A stretch of 64,000 nt of DNA from a virus (IMGVR_UViG_3300032304_001060:30729-94728); one strand, 5' to 3'; counted from the first letter of the stretch, positions 15,604 to 23,626 are shown. Numbers and translations are program-made. Notes: generated by a model from the sequence alone, not told the origin.

Positions 15604-15888
15604 TTACTTCCCACTCACTGGTGGAAATCTAAACTCGCTAGGATTCTGTGGTCCACTTGGAGTCTTAGGAATTGGTGGGACAGGTGTTTTTGGGCGTGAA
15701 GTAGGGGTTCCTACTTGCAGAATGTTTCCAGCACGAGTGTGTGCCCGTTGCTGGAAAGCATTTTGCCAGATCGGATGGCTTGCAGGAAAAGTAAGTATTT
15801 GATTTTTAGGCATTGGAGTTACATTTGGTTTGAGGAAATTTTTGACTTTTGCACCAACAGACTTAAATTGGCGAGGAGAAAGGTTCAT
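15604..15888 (-). CDS. Pro-rich hypothetical protein
   Basis: This 94-residue protein is basic, with a Pro-rich C-terminal third (several PxxP steps). It is likely disordered and may bind partners. Its stop lies two bases from the next start. Not recognised. Confidence 0.6.
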   Translation of the reverse strand: MNLSPRQFKSVGAKVKNFLKPNVTPMPKNQILTFPASHPIWQNAFQQRAHTRAGNILQVGTPTSRPKTPVPPIPKTPSGPQNPSEFRFPPVSGK

Positions 15889-15891
15889 AGG

Positions 15892-16065
15892 TTACTTACC
15901 TCCAAAAAGTGCTTTTCCGATAACTTTTTGAGCATCAGTTACTTTGGCATGTCTTTCGTAATCAAAATTAGGATCAACATGAATCATTCCGCAAGATGGA
16001 CATGGATTATTCATGTCGACTTTGCGCTTAGGATCTTTATTACGATCTGGAACTGTGTCAGCCAT
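15892..16065 (-). CDS. Small protein with CPSC knuckle
   Basis: This 57-residue protein has a basic N-terminus and CPSCGMIH, a zinc-knuckle-like half site with a nearby His. It fits the gap between its neighbours with 2-3-base spacers, which supports it as a gene. Confidence 0.55.
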   Translation of the reverse strand: MADTVPDRNKDPKRKVDMNNPCPSCGMIHVDPNFDYERHAKVTDAQKVIGKALFGGK

Positions 16066-16067
16066 GA

Positions 16068-16268
16068 TTACTTACCTGGGTTTACTTTACTTGGATACTC
16101 AGAAGTGATAAACCCATAACCATAGAATGGGTGCAGTGTCTGACGGTTGTTCACTGTAGAGGCAGAGTCCATCGTTACTTCTGTATCTGGACGTGCCTTG
16201 CGATACTTGCCGTCTGTGGCTCCCTCATCGAGTGATGAATTCATTGAACGTGATGTATTAACTGCCAT
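16068..16268 (-). CDS. Small hypothetical protein
   Basis: This 66-residue polar, Ser/Thr-rich protein was not recognised. It lies two bases from both neighbours in the small-gene run. Confidence 0.55.
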   Translation of the reverse strand: MAVNTSRSMNSSLDEGATDGKYRKARPDTEVTMDSASTVNNRQTLHPFYGYGFITSEYPSKVNPGK

Positions 16269-16270
16269 AA

Positions 16271-16555
16271 TTAAATAACCTTCTTCTCTGCTTGTTGCTT
16301 TGCTTCAACAACTCTTGCGCCTTCTTGGTAGCGATCACCACGATCTTCGGTGTTGTAACGTGTTGTATTTGCCCAACCAGCCTCACGTGCTGCGCTCTTA
16401 ACCTGGCTGCGCTCGTACTTACCTTCGCCACTTTTCCAACTATCTTTCGAAGTATCAGGCATTGCCTTGATACCACGAGCACCTGCTGCTGATGCTTTTG
16501 CAAGAGCCTCAACTTGTGGGCTCTTAAACTTTACACGACGGTCTCTGAATAACAT
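16271..16555 (-). CDS. Basic, Ala/Arg-rich hypothetical protein
   Basis: This 94-residue strongly basic protein has many Arg, Lys and Ala and is predicted helical or disordered. Nucleic-acid binding is possible. Its start overlaps the upstream stop by one base. Not recognised. Confidence 0.6.
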   Translation of the reverse strand: MLFRDRRVKFKSPQVEALAKASAAGARGIKAMPDTSKDSWKSGEGKYERSQVKSAAREAGWANTTRYNTEDRGDRYQEGARVVEAKQQAEKKVI

Positions 16556-16758
16556 TAGATCATTTTACCTTTCACTCTTTTTGCATTGCGCTGAGTTATA
16601 CAGGACAGGCAATGACCTCGATTGCTTAGAAATTCTACGGGATTCATAACAACTCCGCAGGTTGGACATGGGGAAGATCCATTATATTTTGTGGCGTTTT
16701 CAGCGATCTGTCGCGCCTGCAACTCCATAATTAACATGCCATCACCGTCGTCAGCCAT
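16555..16758 (-). CDS. Zinc-ribbon protein
   Basis: This 67-residue protein has CPTC and CLSC pairs 19 residues apart with a basic tail (KRVKGK). A zinc-ribbon DNA- or RNA-binding role is plausible. Confidence 0.65.
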   Translation of the reverse strand: MADDGDGMLIMELQARQIAENATKYNGSSPCPTCGVVMNPVEFLSNRGHCLSCITQRNAKRVKGKMI

Positions 16759-16760
16759 AA

Positions 16761-17003
16761 TTATCCTATCTGAACAGGTCCAGGAGTGCGTTGAACGGTT
16801 TGATTACTGGCTTGTCCACCAGAGCCACTTACCATTGCTGATGCACCGAATTGAGCAGCGCTCATTATGTTGGATCTACTTAACGCTCCTGCTCCAAGTC
16901 GGGTTGCGCCAAGGCGAGTTGCTGCTGCGCCCAATGCACGACTTCCAAGAAATCGTGCTGCTGTTCCACCTGCTACAGGTGCAAGCGGTGCTAGAAATGC
17001 CAT
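16761..17003 (-). CDS. Ala/Gly-rich hypothetical protein
   Basis: This 80-residue protein is rich in Ala, Gly, Ser and Arg with an internal near-repeat (ATRLGATRLGAG). The N-terminal half is amphipathic and might touch membranes or the virion interior. Its start overlaps the upstream gene's stop by one base. Confidence 0.55.
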   Translation of the reverse strand: MAFLAPLAPVAGGTAARFLGSRALGAAATRLGATRLGAGALSRSNIMSAAQFGASAMVSGSGGQASNQTVQRTPGPVQIG

Positions 17004-17374
17004 TAGATACCTCCAAGTGCGTTACGTTCTGCGGCCTGATAGCCAGAGACTCCACCTGAGAACCATGATACTCGTGGCTCGGTGTAATTTCTGTCGATAG
17101 TGACAATGTCATCAATTCCAGGTTGTGAGCGATCACCATAGCCATAACGTGGTGGGAATAGTTGAATCTGTGGCAGAGGTGGGCGAACCATTGCCTGAAT
17201 ATCGGCTCCAGGAATGTTCATGACCATCAGTGCCTGTTGCGTGAGACGCTCGGCATTGGTTGCCCAAGGACCTTGATAAGAATACTTTTTGGCAACGGAA
17301 TCTGGCCTTACAGGAGAACGGAACTCGTTCCAAGGCTTAGTACGATCGTATTGACCGTCAGTGTGCTGTGTCAT
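17003..17374 (-). CDS. Hypothetical protein
   Basis: This 123-residue protein is rich in Pro, Tyr and Arg (RPPLPQIQLFPPRYGYG) and was not recognised. An AAAGGAG ribosome site lies seven bases ahead of the ATG. It is the first gene of the leftward sub-block below the plus-strand gene at 17389. Confidence 0.65.
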   Translation of the reverse strand: MTQHTDGQYDRTKPWNEFRSPVRPDSVAKKYSYQGPWATNAERLTQQALMVMNIPGADIQAMVRPPLPQIQLFPPRYGYGDRSQPGIDDIVTIDRNYTEPRVSWFSGGVSGYQAAERNALGGI

Positions 17375-17388
17375 GTAGACTCCTTTCT

Positions 17389-17559
17389 ATGACTGATGAA
17401 CAACTATTAGAACTACTCCAATGTTACGATGCTGAATGCCTTTATGACCCCGAAACCGATGATCAAAATGGTACTCAATACTTTCAAATTGCAGGTAACT
17501 CATTTCGTGTTAGGAAAACACTTCGTGATTACCTCTATTCAAAAGGTATTCTTAACTAG
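17389..17559 (+). CDS. Possible rightward gene inside leftward block
   Basis: This 56-residue frame reads against all its neighbours. The sequence (MTDEQLLELLQCYD, ending in RKTLRDYLYSKGILN) has the balanced composition of a real protein, and it fills exactly the 177-base hole between two leftward genes, overlapping the 3' end of the next by 8 bases. No rightward ribosome site is visible; the purine run there serves the leftward gene. If real, it is a lone rightward gene with its own promoter. Confidence 0.45.
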   Translation: MTDEQLLELLQCYDAECLYDPETDDQNGTQYFQIAGNSFRVRKTLRDYLYSKGILN

Positions 17560-18346
17560 CACCTCTCCATCCAACCCATGAAAGGGCTTGGAATTGAGGG
17601 CGTGAAAGATTTTGACTTGGATCATAGAACTGATGCGCTAAGTGATGGGCTGCTTGCAAGGTTCTGTAACGACGTATTGCTGTTCCGCCACTGCTGATCG
17701 CCCGTGAATCATCACCAAATTTTTGACCCATCGCTGCATCATGCTGATGTCGGTCTATTGTGTAACCCAGTCCCTGACCTCCACCAGTCCACGTCTCTGG
17801 TTCAGAGATAGAGCCTGCAAAATCACGTAACTTTGGTGATCCGTAGACTACTGCAGGGTGCGTGTTGTTATCGACAGCACGTTGAAGAACAGGGGTTGAA
17901 AGATGTTTTGCAATCTCTCCAGTCTCCATAGAGTGCTTAATAAGTCCTTCTCGTCTTGCTTCACTGCTGTTTTGACTGTAACCACTTGCTAACAACAATC
18001 CTGCAAGTTCTGGGTGCTCTGGATGGTAAAGTGGCAATCCCTTTGCTGCACGTGCTGCGTTAAACGCTGTGCCGATTGATGCATTTCTCTCGCGTTCATT
18101 TGGGTACCACTGAAGTGCTTCCCCAACAAGTCCTTTACGTTCTGCAGTAGCGGCTGTTTCTGCAATTCTCTCTGCCATGTGTCGAACAGATCGGTGTGCT
18201 TGCAGTCCAGGAAGATCTGTAATTTCAGTACTCATCGTTCTTTGTCCTGGTACTTGAAAAAATGGTTTAAAAGTATCCATTGGAAGAACTTGAGGAGTTG
18301 GTTGTCCTACCCCAATACCTGTTCCAAATTCATTAGTTCTTCCCAT
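17552..18346 (-). CDS. Hypothetical phage protein
   Basis: This 264-residue protein was not recognised. It is helical in the middle, Gly/His-rich after residue 190 and ends in QFQALSWVGWRG, a Gln-Ala-x2-Trp-x2-Trp-Arg ending that recalls uncharacterised actinophage proteins. The ATG at 18346 overlaps the upstream stop; an earlier ATG three codons upstream is also in frame. Confidence 0.65.
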   Translation of the reverse strand: MGRTNEFGTGIGVGQPTPQVLPMDTFKPFFQVPGQRTMSTEITDLPGLQAHRSVRHMAERIAETAATAERKGLVGEALQWYPNERERNASIGTAFNAARAAKGLPLYHPEHPELAGLLLASGYSQNSSEARREGLIKHSMETGEIAKHLSTPVLQRAVDNNTHPAVVYGSPKLRDFAGSISEPETWTGGGQGLGYTIDRHQHDAAMGQKFGDDSRAISSGGTAIRRYRTLQAAHHLAHQFYDPSQNLSRPQFQALSWVGWRGAS

Positions 18347-18885
18347 TACGACCACGCTGGCTTTAGGTAGGCCATCATCTGACGACGACGTGCATCGATC
18401 TGACCTGGTTGATCTGCTTGTGTATTTGCTTTACCATCGTTTACAAGGTGTGGTGCTGGAGTCAAATCTATTTGTGGAGCATTTCGTAGGCTCTGGTATG
18501 TGACAGCACCGTTGAGTGGATTAACAACTGGCTGTGCCTTCATCTGGCGCTCAATACCCATCATCGGGTGAACTTGCTCAGGCCAGTAGTACATAGATGG
18601 CTCAATGCGCTCACCCTTGTGTACGCCACGTTGATAGGCTTTCTGGTTGACGCGAGACTTGATGCTATCCAGTAAACGGTCATCACGACGTGAACGGATA
18701 GTACCAAGATAGCCATCTGGGTATTCCGCAGATGGAACTCGACCAACACCAATACGGAGTGAGTCTAAGGTATCTCGTGCTACAGGAGTTCCTGCACCAC
18801 CCTGGTTATTGTAACCAGCAAGGCCACCGCCTCCTAGAGATTGCCAGTTCTGGGAAGGAGAGTAGTTATTATATCCTCCTGGCAT
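18346..18885 (-). CDS. Gly/Asn/Gln-rich hypothetical protein
   Basis: This 179-residue protein starts with a Gly, Asn, Ser and Gln-rich, probably disordered stretch. The later part has YWPEQVHPMMG and repeated Arg. Not recognised. It lies one base from the next upstream gene. Confidence 0.6.
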   Translation of the reverse strand: MPGGYNNYSPSQNWQSLGGGGLAGYNNQGGAGTPVARDTLDSLRIGVGRVPSAEYPDGYLGTIRSRRDDRLLDSIKSRVNQKAYQRGVHKGERIEPSMYYWPEQVHPMMGIERQMKAQPVVNPLNGAVTYQSLRNAPQIDLTPAPHLVNDGKANTQADQPGQIDARRRQMMAYLKPAWS

Positions 18886-18886
18886 G

Positions 18887-19495
18887 TTACGCCTTCCTAA
18901 ATGCTTCTAGTGCTGCTGCCTTTTGTTTTGGCGTAATCTTGCGTCGTGCTTTACTGACCTCACGTTGTTCTTTAAGTGAGGCTACAACATTTTCTGCTCT
19001 TGGATTAACAGTTCTTTGCCCTGTTTTCTCATCTTCAAAGTGTGTTGGGAGAGTCTTTCCTGCACCTGCTGCATAAACACCAAGTTGCTTTTGACCAATA
19101 CCACGAGTCAACGCTTCTTCAAGAGAGGAACTTGAAGCACGTCCACCAACACGATCAGAAACGTCCAAGTAAGTCTTCTTTGAATTTTCATCCTGCCAAA
19201 TTCCCTGATGAACGTTTGCGCTTTCTTCTGGAGTTGCTGCACGAGCACTCATGAATCCTGTTGGAACAACTTTTTCAGCAACGCCCTTGATTGAACGCAT
19301 ATGCTCTGAGACAGCAGGGACATCGGCTAAACCACCGACGACTTCATTACTGCCACCTGCTTCTACAGGTACACGAGGGTCACGAGATACGTAGTACCCT
19401 GAACCTCTACCTGCTCTACCTGTAGCAATCTCACGAGAACCACCGATCATGTGAGCAAACTGTGCGTCGCTAAGTATTGGTCGATTGTCTGACAT
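18887..19495 (-). CDS. Hypothetical protein with basic tail
   Basis: This 202-residue protein ends in a basic, helical tail rich in Lys and Ala (KARRKITPKQKAAALEAF). Gly/Ser-rich segments precede it. The unknown proteins here share a disordered, basic character, as expected for packaged or DNA-bound phage proteins, but no function can be assigned. Confidence 0.6.
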   Translation of the reverse strand: MSDNRPILSDAQFAHMIGGSREIATGRAGRGSGYYVSRDPRVPVEAGGSNEVVGGLADVPAVSEHMRSIKGVAEKVVPTGFMSARAATPEESANVHQGIWQDENSKKTYLDVSDRVGGRASSSSLEEALTRGIGQKQLGVYAAGAGKTLPTHFEDEKTGQRTVNPRAENVVASLKEQREVSKARRKITPKQKAAALEAFRKA

Positions 19496-19746
19496 TATGC
19501 ACGTCCAAAACTTGCGCCTGAATCAGACTTCGGTATAACAGAAGCGCCGCCAGCGTTATCATCAAAGTTATAAGTAGATCCTGCAGTCCTGCTTGAGTAT
19601 GCCATTGGACGTCCACGACCTAAAGATTTATTGCGCCACGCAGTAGCGTTGGCTGCAGAACCCATGGTGTTTTTACCTAGGGCTAAAGGTGTTTCAATCT
19701 CTGGCTGACTATCTTCGCCACCAAATTGTGTTGATGACAGTGGCAT
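19495..19746 (-). CDS. Small hypothetical protein
   Basis: This 83-residue polar protein is rich in Gly, Ser and Asn and was not recognised. Its start lies one base from the upstream stop and its stop overlaps the downstream start. Confidence 0.55.
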   Translation of the reverse strand: MPLSSTQFGGEDSQPEIETPLALGKNTMGSAANATAWRNKSLGRGRPMAYSSRTAGSTYNFDDNAGGASVIPKSDSGASFGRA

Positions 19747-19747
19747 A

Positions 19748-20203
19748 TTAGTAGGTGCTATCTACGCCGCTGTTAAAGTTAGGTGCTTGACGTCCAGAAA
19801 TTGAAGGAACAATCTTTGAATTTCCCATTGTTGTTCCTAGTTCTGATTGATGAACTCCTGGAAACTTTGCTCCAACAATGTAACGAGCACCTGAACGTTC
19901 TGCCTGTGCAGCAGGTGCTGCAAGAACGTTCTTACGGTTTGCTTTGTTCATAATTGTTGGATCGCCTGCCTGCATGTTCTTCTTCGGCATGAGTGTGCCC
20001 TTAAGTGGAGCAGCACTCATGTCTGCAACGTTTGACATCTGGCCAACATAACGACGAGCGCTGTTAGCGTGTTCTGCAGAAGCGATAACTTCTTCTGGTG
20101 TCATGTGATTTCTGCTCATGTTTTTACCTGCTGACTCTAGATGGTTTGAGGGTGAACCCATGCGACGACGCATAGCGTGTCCCATATCTGTCCAAGTTGC
20201 CAT
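19748..20203 (-). CDS. Hypothetical basic protein
   Basis: This 151-residue protein is basic and rich in Met, Asn, Ser and Gly; not recognised. An AAGGAG ribosome site precedes the ATG. It is the promoter-proximal gene of the orphan run, next to the SpoVS homologue. Confidence 0.6.
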   Translation of the reverse strand: MATWTDMGHAMRRRMGSPSNHLESAGKNMSRNHMTPEEVIASAEHANSARRYVGQMSNVADMSAAPLKGTLMPKKNMQAGDPTIMNKANRKNVLAAPAAQAERSGARYIVGAKFPGVHQSELGTTMGNSKIVPSISGRQAPNFNSGVDSTY

Positions 20204-20240
20204 AGTGACTCCTTAATGTTGATACAAGGATACGGCGGAA

Positions 20241-20531
20241 TTAACTGGCTGTAATGGCAAATACGATGGCGCTAATTTCTCCATCACGAGACTCAATTGT
20301 GGTAAAACCTGGCTTACAGACGAGATCCAGGCCACGAGGAGCCACATAACCTCTTGCGATTGCCATTGCTTTTACGGCTTGATTGACGGCTCCAGCGCCT
20401 ACGGCACGCATCTTGACCTCGTGCTTTTCGTAGATGGCGTGTGCAATTGCAGAGGCAACGCTCTGCGGATTGGAAGATGCGCTAACTCGTAGAAATTGCT
20501 CGTCAGCAGATGCGTCGGGTGTGTTATTCAA
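20241..20531 (-). CDS. spoVS: SpoVS-like protein
   Basis: This 96-residue protein matches the SpoVS family over nearly its whole length: LRVSASSNPQSVASAIAHAI, then VGAGAVNQAVKAMAIARGYVAP, then GLDLVCKPGF. SpoVS is a small Alba-like protein that affects sporulation and cell division in Bacillus and is widespread in bacteria. The Alba-like fold suggests nucleic-acid binding. A phage copy might act on host regulation or on phage DNA. It sits between the orphan run and the recombination genes. Confidence 0.9.
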   Translation of the reverse strand: MNNTPDASADEQFLRVSASSNPQSVASAIAHAIYEKHEVKMRAVGAGAVNQAVKAMAIARGYVAPRGLDLVCKPGFTTIESRDGEISAIVFAITAS

Positions 20532-20584
20532 TTTTTAGTCCTTTAGATCGAATTTGTGTGCCGCTCCTGGACTAAATGGTAAGG

Positions 20585-21172
20585 CTAAAGTCGTGCTTGG
20601 TCTCTGTATTTAGGATCTTTCATTTGCTCAATAACTGCAGCCTCTACCGAGTCAATATGGACTTCTGCAGCAAGACGTGCCAGCCCGTAGGCATCGGCTG
20701 CATTGTCGTCGTTAAATTCCATGCCCCATCTCTTGTATATCTGCAGGAGCATCTCTTGTTTTTTGGCGTTTCCTTTACCAGATGCATACTTCTTCAACGT
20801 CATGGGAGGAACCTTCAAGGGGAATCGACGATCATCATTTTCATCAAAGTAATCAAAGATTGCAAGGCGAACAGTTGCTGAGAGTTCTCCAAGCACCAAG
20901 GCTGCATGGCTTGCAAGGACTGTTCCTTCCATGGCAATGTCTTGAATGATTGCGCCCTGCTCTTCTAAATACTCAAAATGATCTGTTAACCATTGGCGAA
21001 TATCTGACAGTCTTTCTACACCAAAGTACGGAGACTTATACACCCATGTAATGTGTTCTGCTGGAGCAGTAGTGTTAACTGCAGATAAGGCAAACCCAGT
21101 AAGAGATTGATCAATCCCAATTCCTACAGGAACTCCGTAAGATAATTTTCCATCAATCAGTTTGGTTGGCAC
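20585..21172 (-). CDS. RuvC-like Holliday-junction resolvase
   Basis: This protein of about 195 residues has an RNase H-like core: IGIDQS supplies the first Asp, IAMEGT the Glu, and NAADAYGLA the final acidic cluster. This is the RuvC-type arrangement seen in phage resolvases that debranch DNA before packaging. The start was set at GTG 21172, which overlaps the upstream gene by 20 bases; a TTG 39 bases earlier is in frame but would overlap further. Confidence 0.8.
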   Translation of the reverse strand: MPTKLIDGKLSYGVPVGIGIDQSLTGFALSAVNTTAPAEHITWVYKSPYFGVERLSDIRQWLTDHFEYLEEQGAIIQDIAMEGTVLASHAALVLGELSATVRLAIFDYFDENDDRRFPLKVPPMTLKKYASGKGNAKKQEMLLQIYKRWGMEFNDDNAADAYGLARLAAEVHIDSVEAAVIEQMKDPKYRDQARL

Positions 21173-21443
21173 GGAGTTTTCTTTCTTCAATAACCATCTC
21201 AATGGTTCCAAGATAACCTGCCCCGTCCGTCAAGTTATCGCGTTTGTGTTTGTAAGACTCTCTTGCAATCTTCACCCACGCCATGGCAAGTCCAACTTGT
21301 TCTTCAGTAATTTCGCAATCGAAGATTACTTCCCAACCTCGTTTGATGCGGTTGAAGTTATCCAACGGATGATCATAGGAGTAATTACGATCTCCATAAA
21401 TCAACTCAGTTGCTTCTTCAAGAATAGACTTGTCTTCTTTCAT
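21153..21443 (-). CDS. DUF6378-like phage protein
   Basis: This 96-residue protein contains YGDRNYSYDHPLDNFNRI, AMAWVKIARE and KRDNLTDGAGYLGTIEM, the conserved stretches I recall from the DUF6378 phage family, whose role is unknown. It sits in the recombination/replication block and overlaps the resolvase start. Confidence 0.7.
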   Translation of the reverse strand: MKEDKSILEEATELIYGDRNYSYDHPLDNFNRIKRGWEVIFDCEITEEQVGLAMAWVKIARESYKHKRDNLTDGAGYLGTIEMVIEERKLRANQTD

Positions 21444-21895
21444 AGCGTAAACGAATCCCTTCTACCGATAGTTTGTGAGCGACGACTTATTTCTCTAGAT
21501 ACAAGAGTAATGTCACGTTCTTGGTTATTTAACATCATCTCCAAGATTTTACGATAAGCGTACTTCTCTTCGTACTTATCACGCAAATCTTGAATGTCTG
21601 GATCAATATCGATCTGAGCCTTAATAAGAGAAACAGTGGTTCCTTTAGGTGACCCCGTAGTCAACGCCACAAGTGCTCGGCTCTCAGCCAGTTCTGTCTT
21701 ACGAAGAGAGTTACGTTCAGCCAACTGAGCCTGCACCAACTGACTAGCCATGTAGTCTGCCCATCCAGTTAAGATGGTGAACATCTCAGCCAGTTGTTCA
21801 CTACTCAGTTCAGTTATGTCTGGTGGAAGAATGGCTTGATCGTAGACTGGCTTAGGTAAATCTAAGCCACTCTGCATAATTGGTGATAGTTCCAT
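21440..21895 (-). CDS. Helical hypothetical protein next to Cas4-like nuclease
   Basis: This 151-residue protein is almost wholly helical with coiled-coil character in the middle (residues 45-140). Its position between a DUF6378 protein and a RecB/Cas4-like nuclease, near recA, would suit a recombination mediator of the UvsY type, but no sequence evidence proves that. Confidence 0.6.
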   Translation of the reverse strand: MELSPIMQSGLDLPKPVYDQAILPPDITELSSEQLAEMFTILTGWADYMASQLVQAQLAERNSLRKTELAESRALVALTTGSPKGTTVSLIKAQIDIDPDIQDLRDKYEEKYAYRKILEMMLNNQERDITLVSREISRRSQTIGRRDSFTL

Positions 21896-21897
21896 AG

Positions 21898-22743
21898 TTA
21901 CTCCTCAATTAAATCGCATTGCTTACAGCCGCTGGAATCCACATTACACTTAGGAAGAGAACCAGCGTTAACCGCATCATTAATCTGTTGTGCCTTGTAG
22001 AAAATCCTATCAACGACATCGTAATCGGCCTTCACTGTGAACTCTTTGTAGTCTTGATCCATCTTTAGTTCATATAAGAAAACGATTTCTTTTGGCGCTT
22101 CCTCCCCAAACATACGGCGTGCAAGTTCCAGGTACATCTGCCCCTGCAACAAGTGGCCACGGAATGGGCGACGAATGTTTCTCCACGCCTTCTTCAAGTC
22201 ATGGTCTGCATCACGAAGTAAGTCAGGCGCTTCAAAACGAAGAGTTCCCTCACCAATTGACTTGATTTCAATCAGGTAATCATCACCTAGACCTTTGACC
22301 CAGCCATCTGTATGGCCTGCAATACGTAATGAATTATCAAGCATCTTTACTTCGTCATAGACCAAGGTCTTACAGAAACAGTGCTGACAAACCTTAGGTG
22401 ATAGGCCAGAGGTAATTAAGTCGCAATTCTGACACTTAAAATCTCCCCAGAGATTGCCCATCTCATAGATGCGGTTCTGCCACTTTGCATGGATGAAGTG
22501 CCCCTCATCAAAGATATTCTGCAGACGAAGATTTGGATTGTCTTGCTTCTTTTTGCCACCCATAAGGAGATAGGCCGAGTATCTGTGACAGAAGTCAGCC
22601 TTAATCATCTCTGATGGGTGCAATACGGTAGTACTACGATCGTCAGGAGTCCTCTTCATAAGGTGACGCTCTATGGGTCCAATAAGACGAGTATCAGTCT
22701 TCTTGGTATCTAAGTACTTCTGTAGATCGTTCTTAACTACCAT
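21898..22743 (-). CDS. Cas4/RecB-like PD-(D/E)XK nuclease with zinc ribbon insert
   Basis: This 281-residue protein has the four-cysteine Fe-S layout of Cas4-type nucleases: C52 near the N-terminus and three C-terminal cysteines in CNVDSSGCKQC. The PD-(D/E)XK core is visible as GHTDG (Asp) and LIEIKS (Glu-x-Lys). GHFIHAKWQNR is the conserved His motif. A zinc ribbon (CQNC...CQHCFC, about 104-124) is inserted between them. It probably resects DNA ends for recombination with RecA and the resolvase. Confidence 0.85.
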   Translation of the reverse strand: MVVKNDLQKYLDTKKTDTRLIGPIERHLMKRTPDDRSTTVLHPSEMIKADFCHRYSAYLLMGGKKKQDNPNLRLQNIFDEGHFIHAKWQNRIYEMGNLWGDFKCQNCDLITSGLSPKVCQHCFCKTLVYDEVKMLDNSLRIAGHTDGWVKGLGDDYLIEIKSIGEGTLRFEAPDLLRDADHDLKKAWRNIRRPFRGHLLQGQMYLELARRMFGEEAPKEIVFLYELKMDQDYKEFTVKADYDVVDRIFYKAQQINDAVNAGSLPKCNVDSSGCKQCDLIEE

Positions 22744-22746
22744 GTC

Positions 22747-23076
22747 TTAATCCTTGTCTACGCTGAAAATAAAATCTCTGAGGGTCATCTTCTTCTTAAA
22801 CTTCTTTTGCCACTTTCGTATTAGTGCGTTTCTTTCTCGGTGAGATAGCCCGCCCCAAATACCATGAGGTTCGTCACGGGATACTGCATCCCACAAACAC
22901 TCGGTTCTTACTGGACATGGATTCTTTCCTGTCTCTCCAAAGCAAAAGCCTTTTGCTTGCGTAGCCAAAGTCTTGTACTGCTCTTTATCACGAGGTGGAT
23001 AAAAGATGAGCGTTGTTTCGTCTTGACCTTTACAACGGGCTTTGTATCGCCAGATGTAATCTGGTTCGTCTTCCAT
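22747..23076 (-). CDS. Second WhiB-family protein, expanded Cys spacing
   Basis: This 109-residue protein has C15, C45, C54 and C60, then HGIWGG and a long basic C-terminus, the WhiB plan. The usual C-x2-C between the second and third cysteine is C-x8-C, a six-residue insertion. The Fe-S cluster site may still form. Unlike the other WhiB copy (5.8 kb), it lies in the replication block and is expressed leftward, so the two may act at different times. Confidence 0.85.
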   Translation of the reverse strand: MEDEPDYIWRYKARCKGQDETTLIFYPPRDKEQYKTLATQAKGFCFGETGKNPCPVRTECLWDAVSRDEPHGIWGGLSHRERNALIRKWQKKFKKKMTLRDFIFSVDKD

Positions 23077-23397
23077 TTATTTTTCATCCTTTAGTTTCTC
23101 CCTCATCTCAAGTAAGTCATCTTCCAAAAGAATAACGTAGTTAACACCATCTAGATAAAGGCCAAAGACTGGCATTCGTCCATCAAGTATTGCTTCCGTT
23201 GTGATCTTCTTTAATTCTTCTGACTTTATGGTTTTGGTTTTCTTTCCTGTCCACTTATGTTCGATCAAGAGATCCTCTGATCTAACATCGCCCTTCCTTG
23301 ACCAGAACGCCCCAGACGCCGCATTTGTTGAGCCACCAATCTTCTTGGCTAGTCTCTTCTCATGCTTCTGTGACTGTTTTTGACCTTCACTTTTCAA
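23077..23397 (-). CDS. Small PD-(D/E)XK endonuclease-like protein
   Basis: This 106-residue protein reads STNAASGAFWSRKGDVRSEDLLIEHKW: Asp after the glycine and Glu-x-Lys in LLIEHK form the catalytic core of phage PDDEXK/Hjc-like nucleases. It is likely a junction- or DNA-trimming nuclease. It overlaps the next gene's end by 11 bases. Confidence 0.7.
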   Translation of the reverse strand: MKSEGQKQSQKHEKRLAKKIGGSTNAASGAFWSRKGDVRSEDLLIEHKWTGKKTKTIKSEELKKITTEAILDGRMPVFGLYLDGVNYVILLEDDLLEMREKLKDEK

Positions 23398-23626
23398 TTT
23401 CGATCTTTCCTTGCTCGTAGCCTTCTATGATACGAGGTACAAGGTAAAACAATGTCTCACGCCAAAAACAAGAAGAACATCCACAGAAGAGTTCTTTTGA
23501 AAGAGTTTCACTTAAAACTTCTTCTTCTGCCATCGCTGCCTCAAACAACATGTCGGTGTATTCCTCTACGCCCTTCTCTAAGTCGTGAGCCCATGCTTGA
23601 TCTGTTACGTTAAATTCCTTATGCAT
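23387..23626 (-). CDS. Hypothetical small acidic protein
   Basis: This 79-residue acidic, helical protein has a CGCSSC cluster near residue 50. The ATG at 23626 was chosen for the GGAG ribosome site nine bases upstream; it overlaps the recA end by 8 bases. Not recognised. Confidence 0.6.
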   Translation of the reverse strand: MHKEFNVTDQAWAHDLEKGVEEYTDMLFEAAMAEEEVLSETLSKELFCGCSSCFWRETLFYLVPRIIEGYEQGKIEIEK

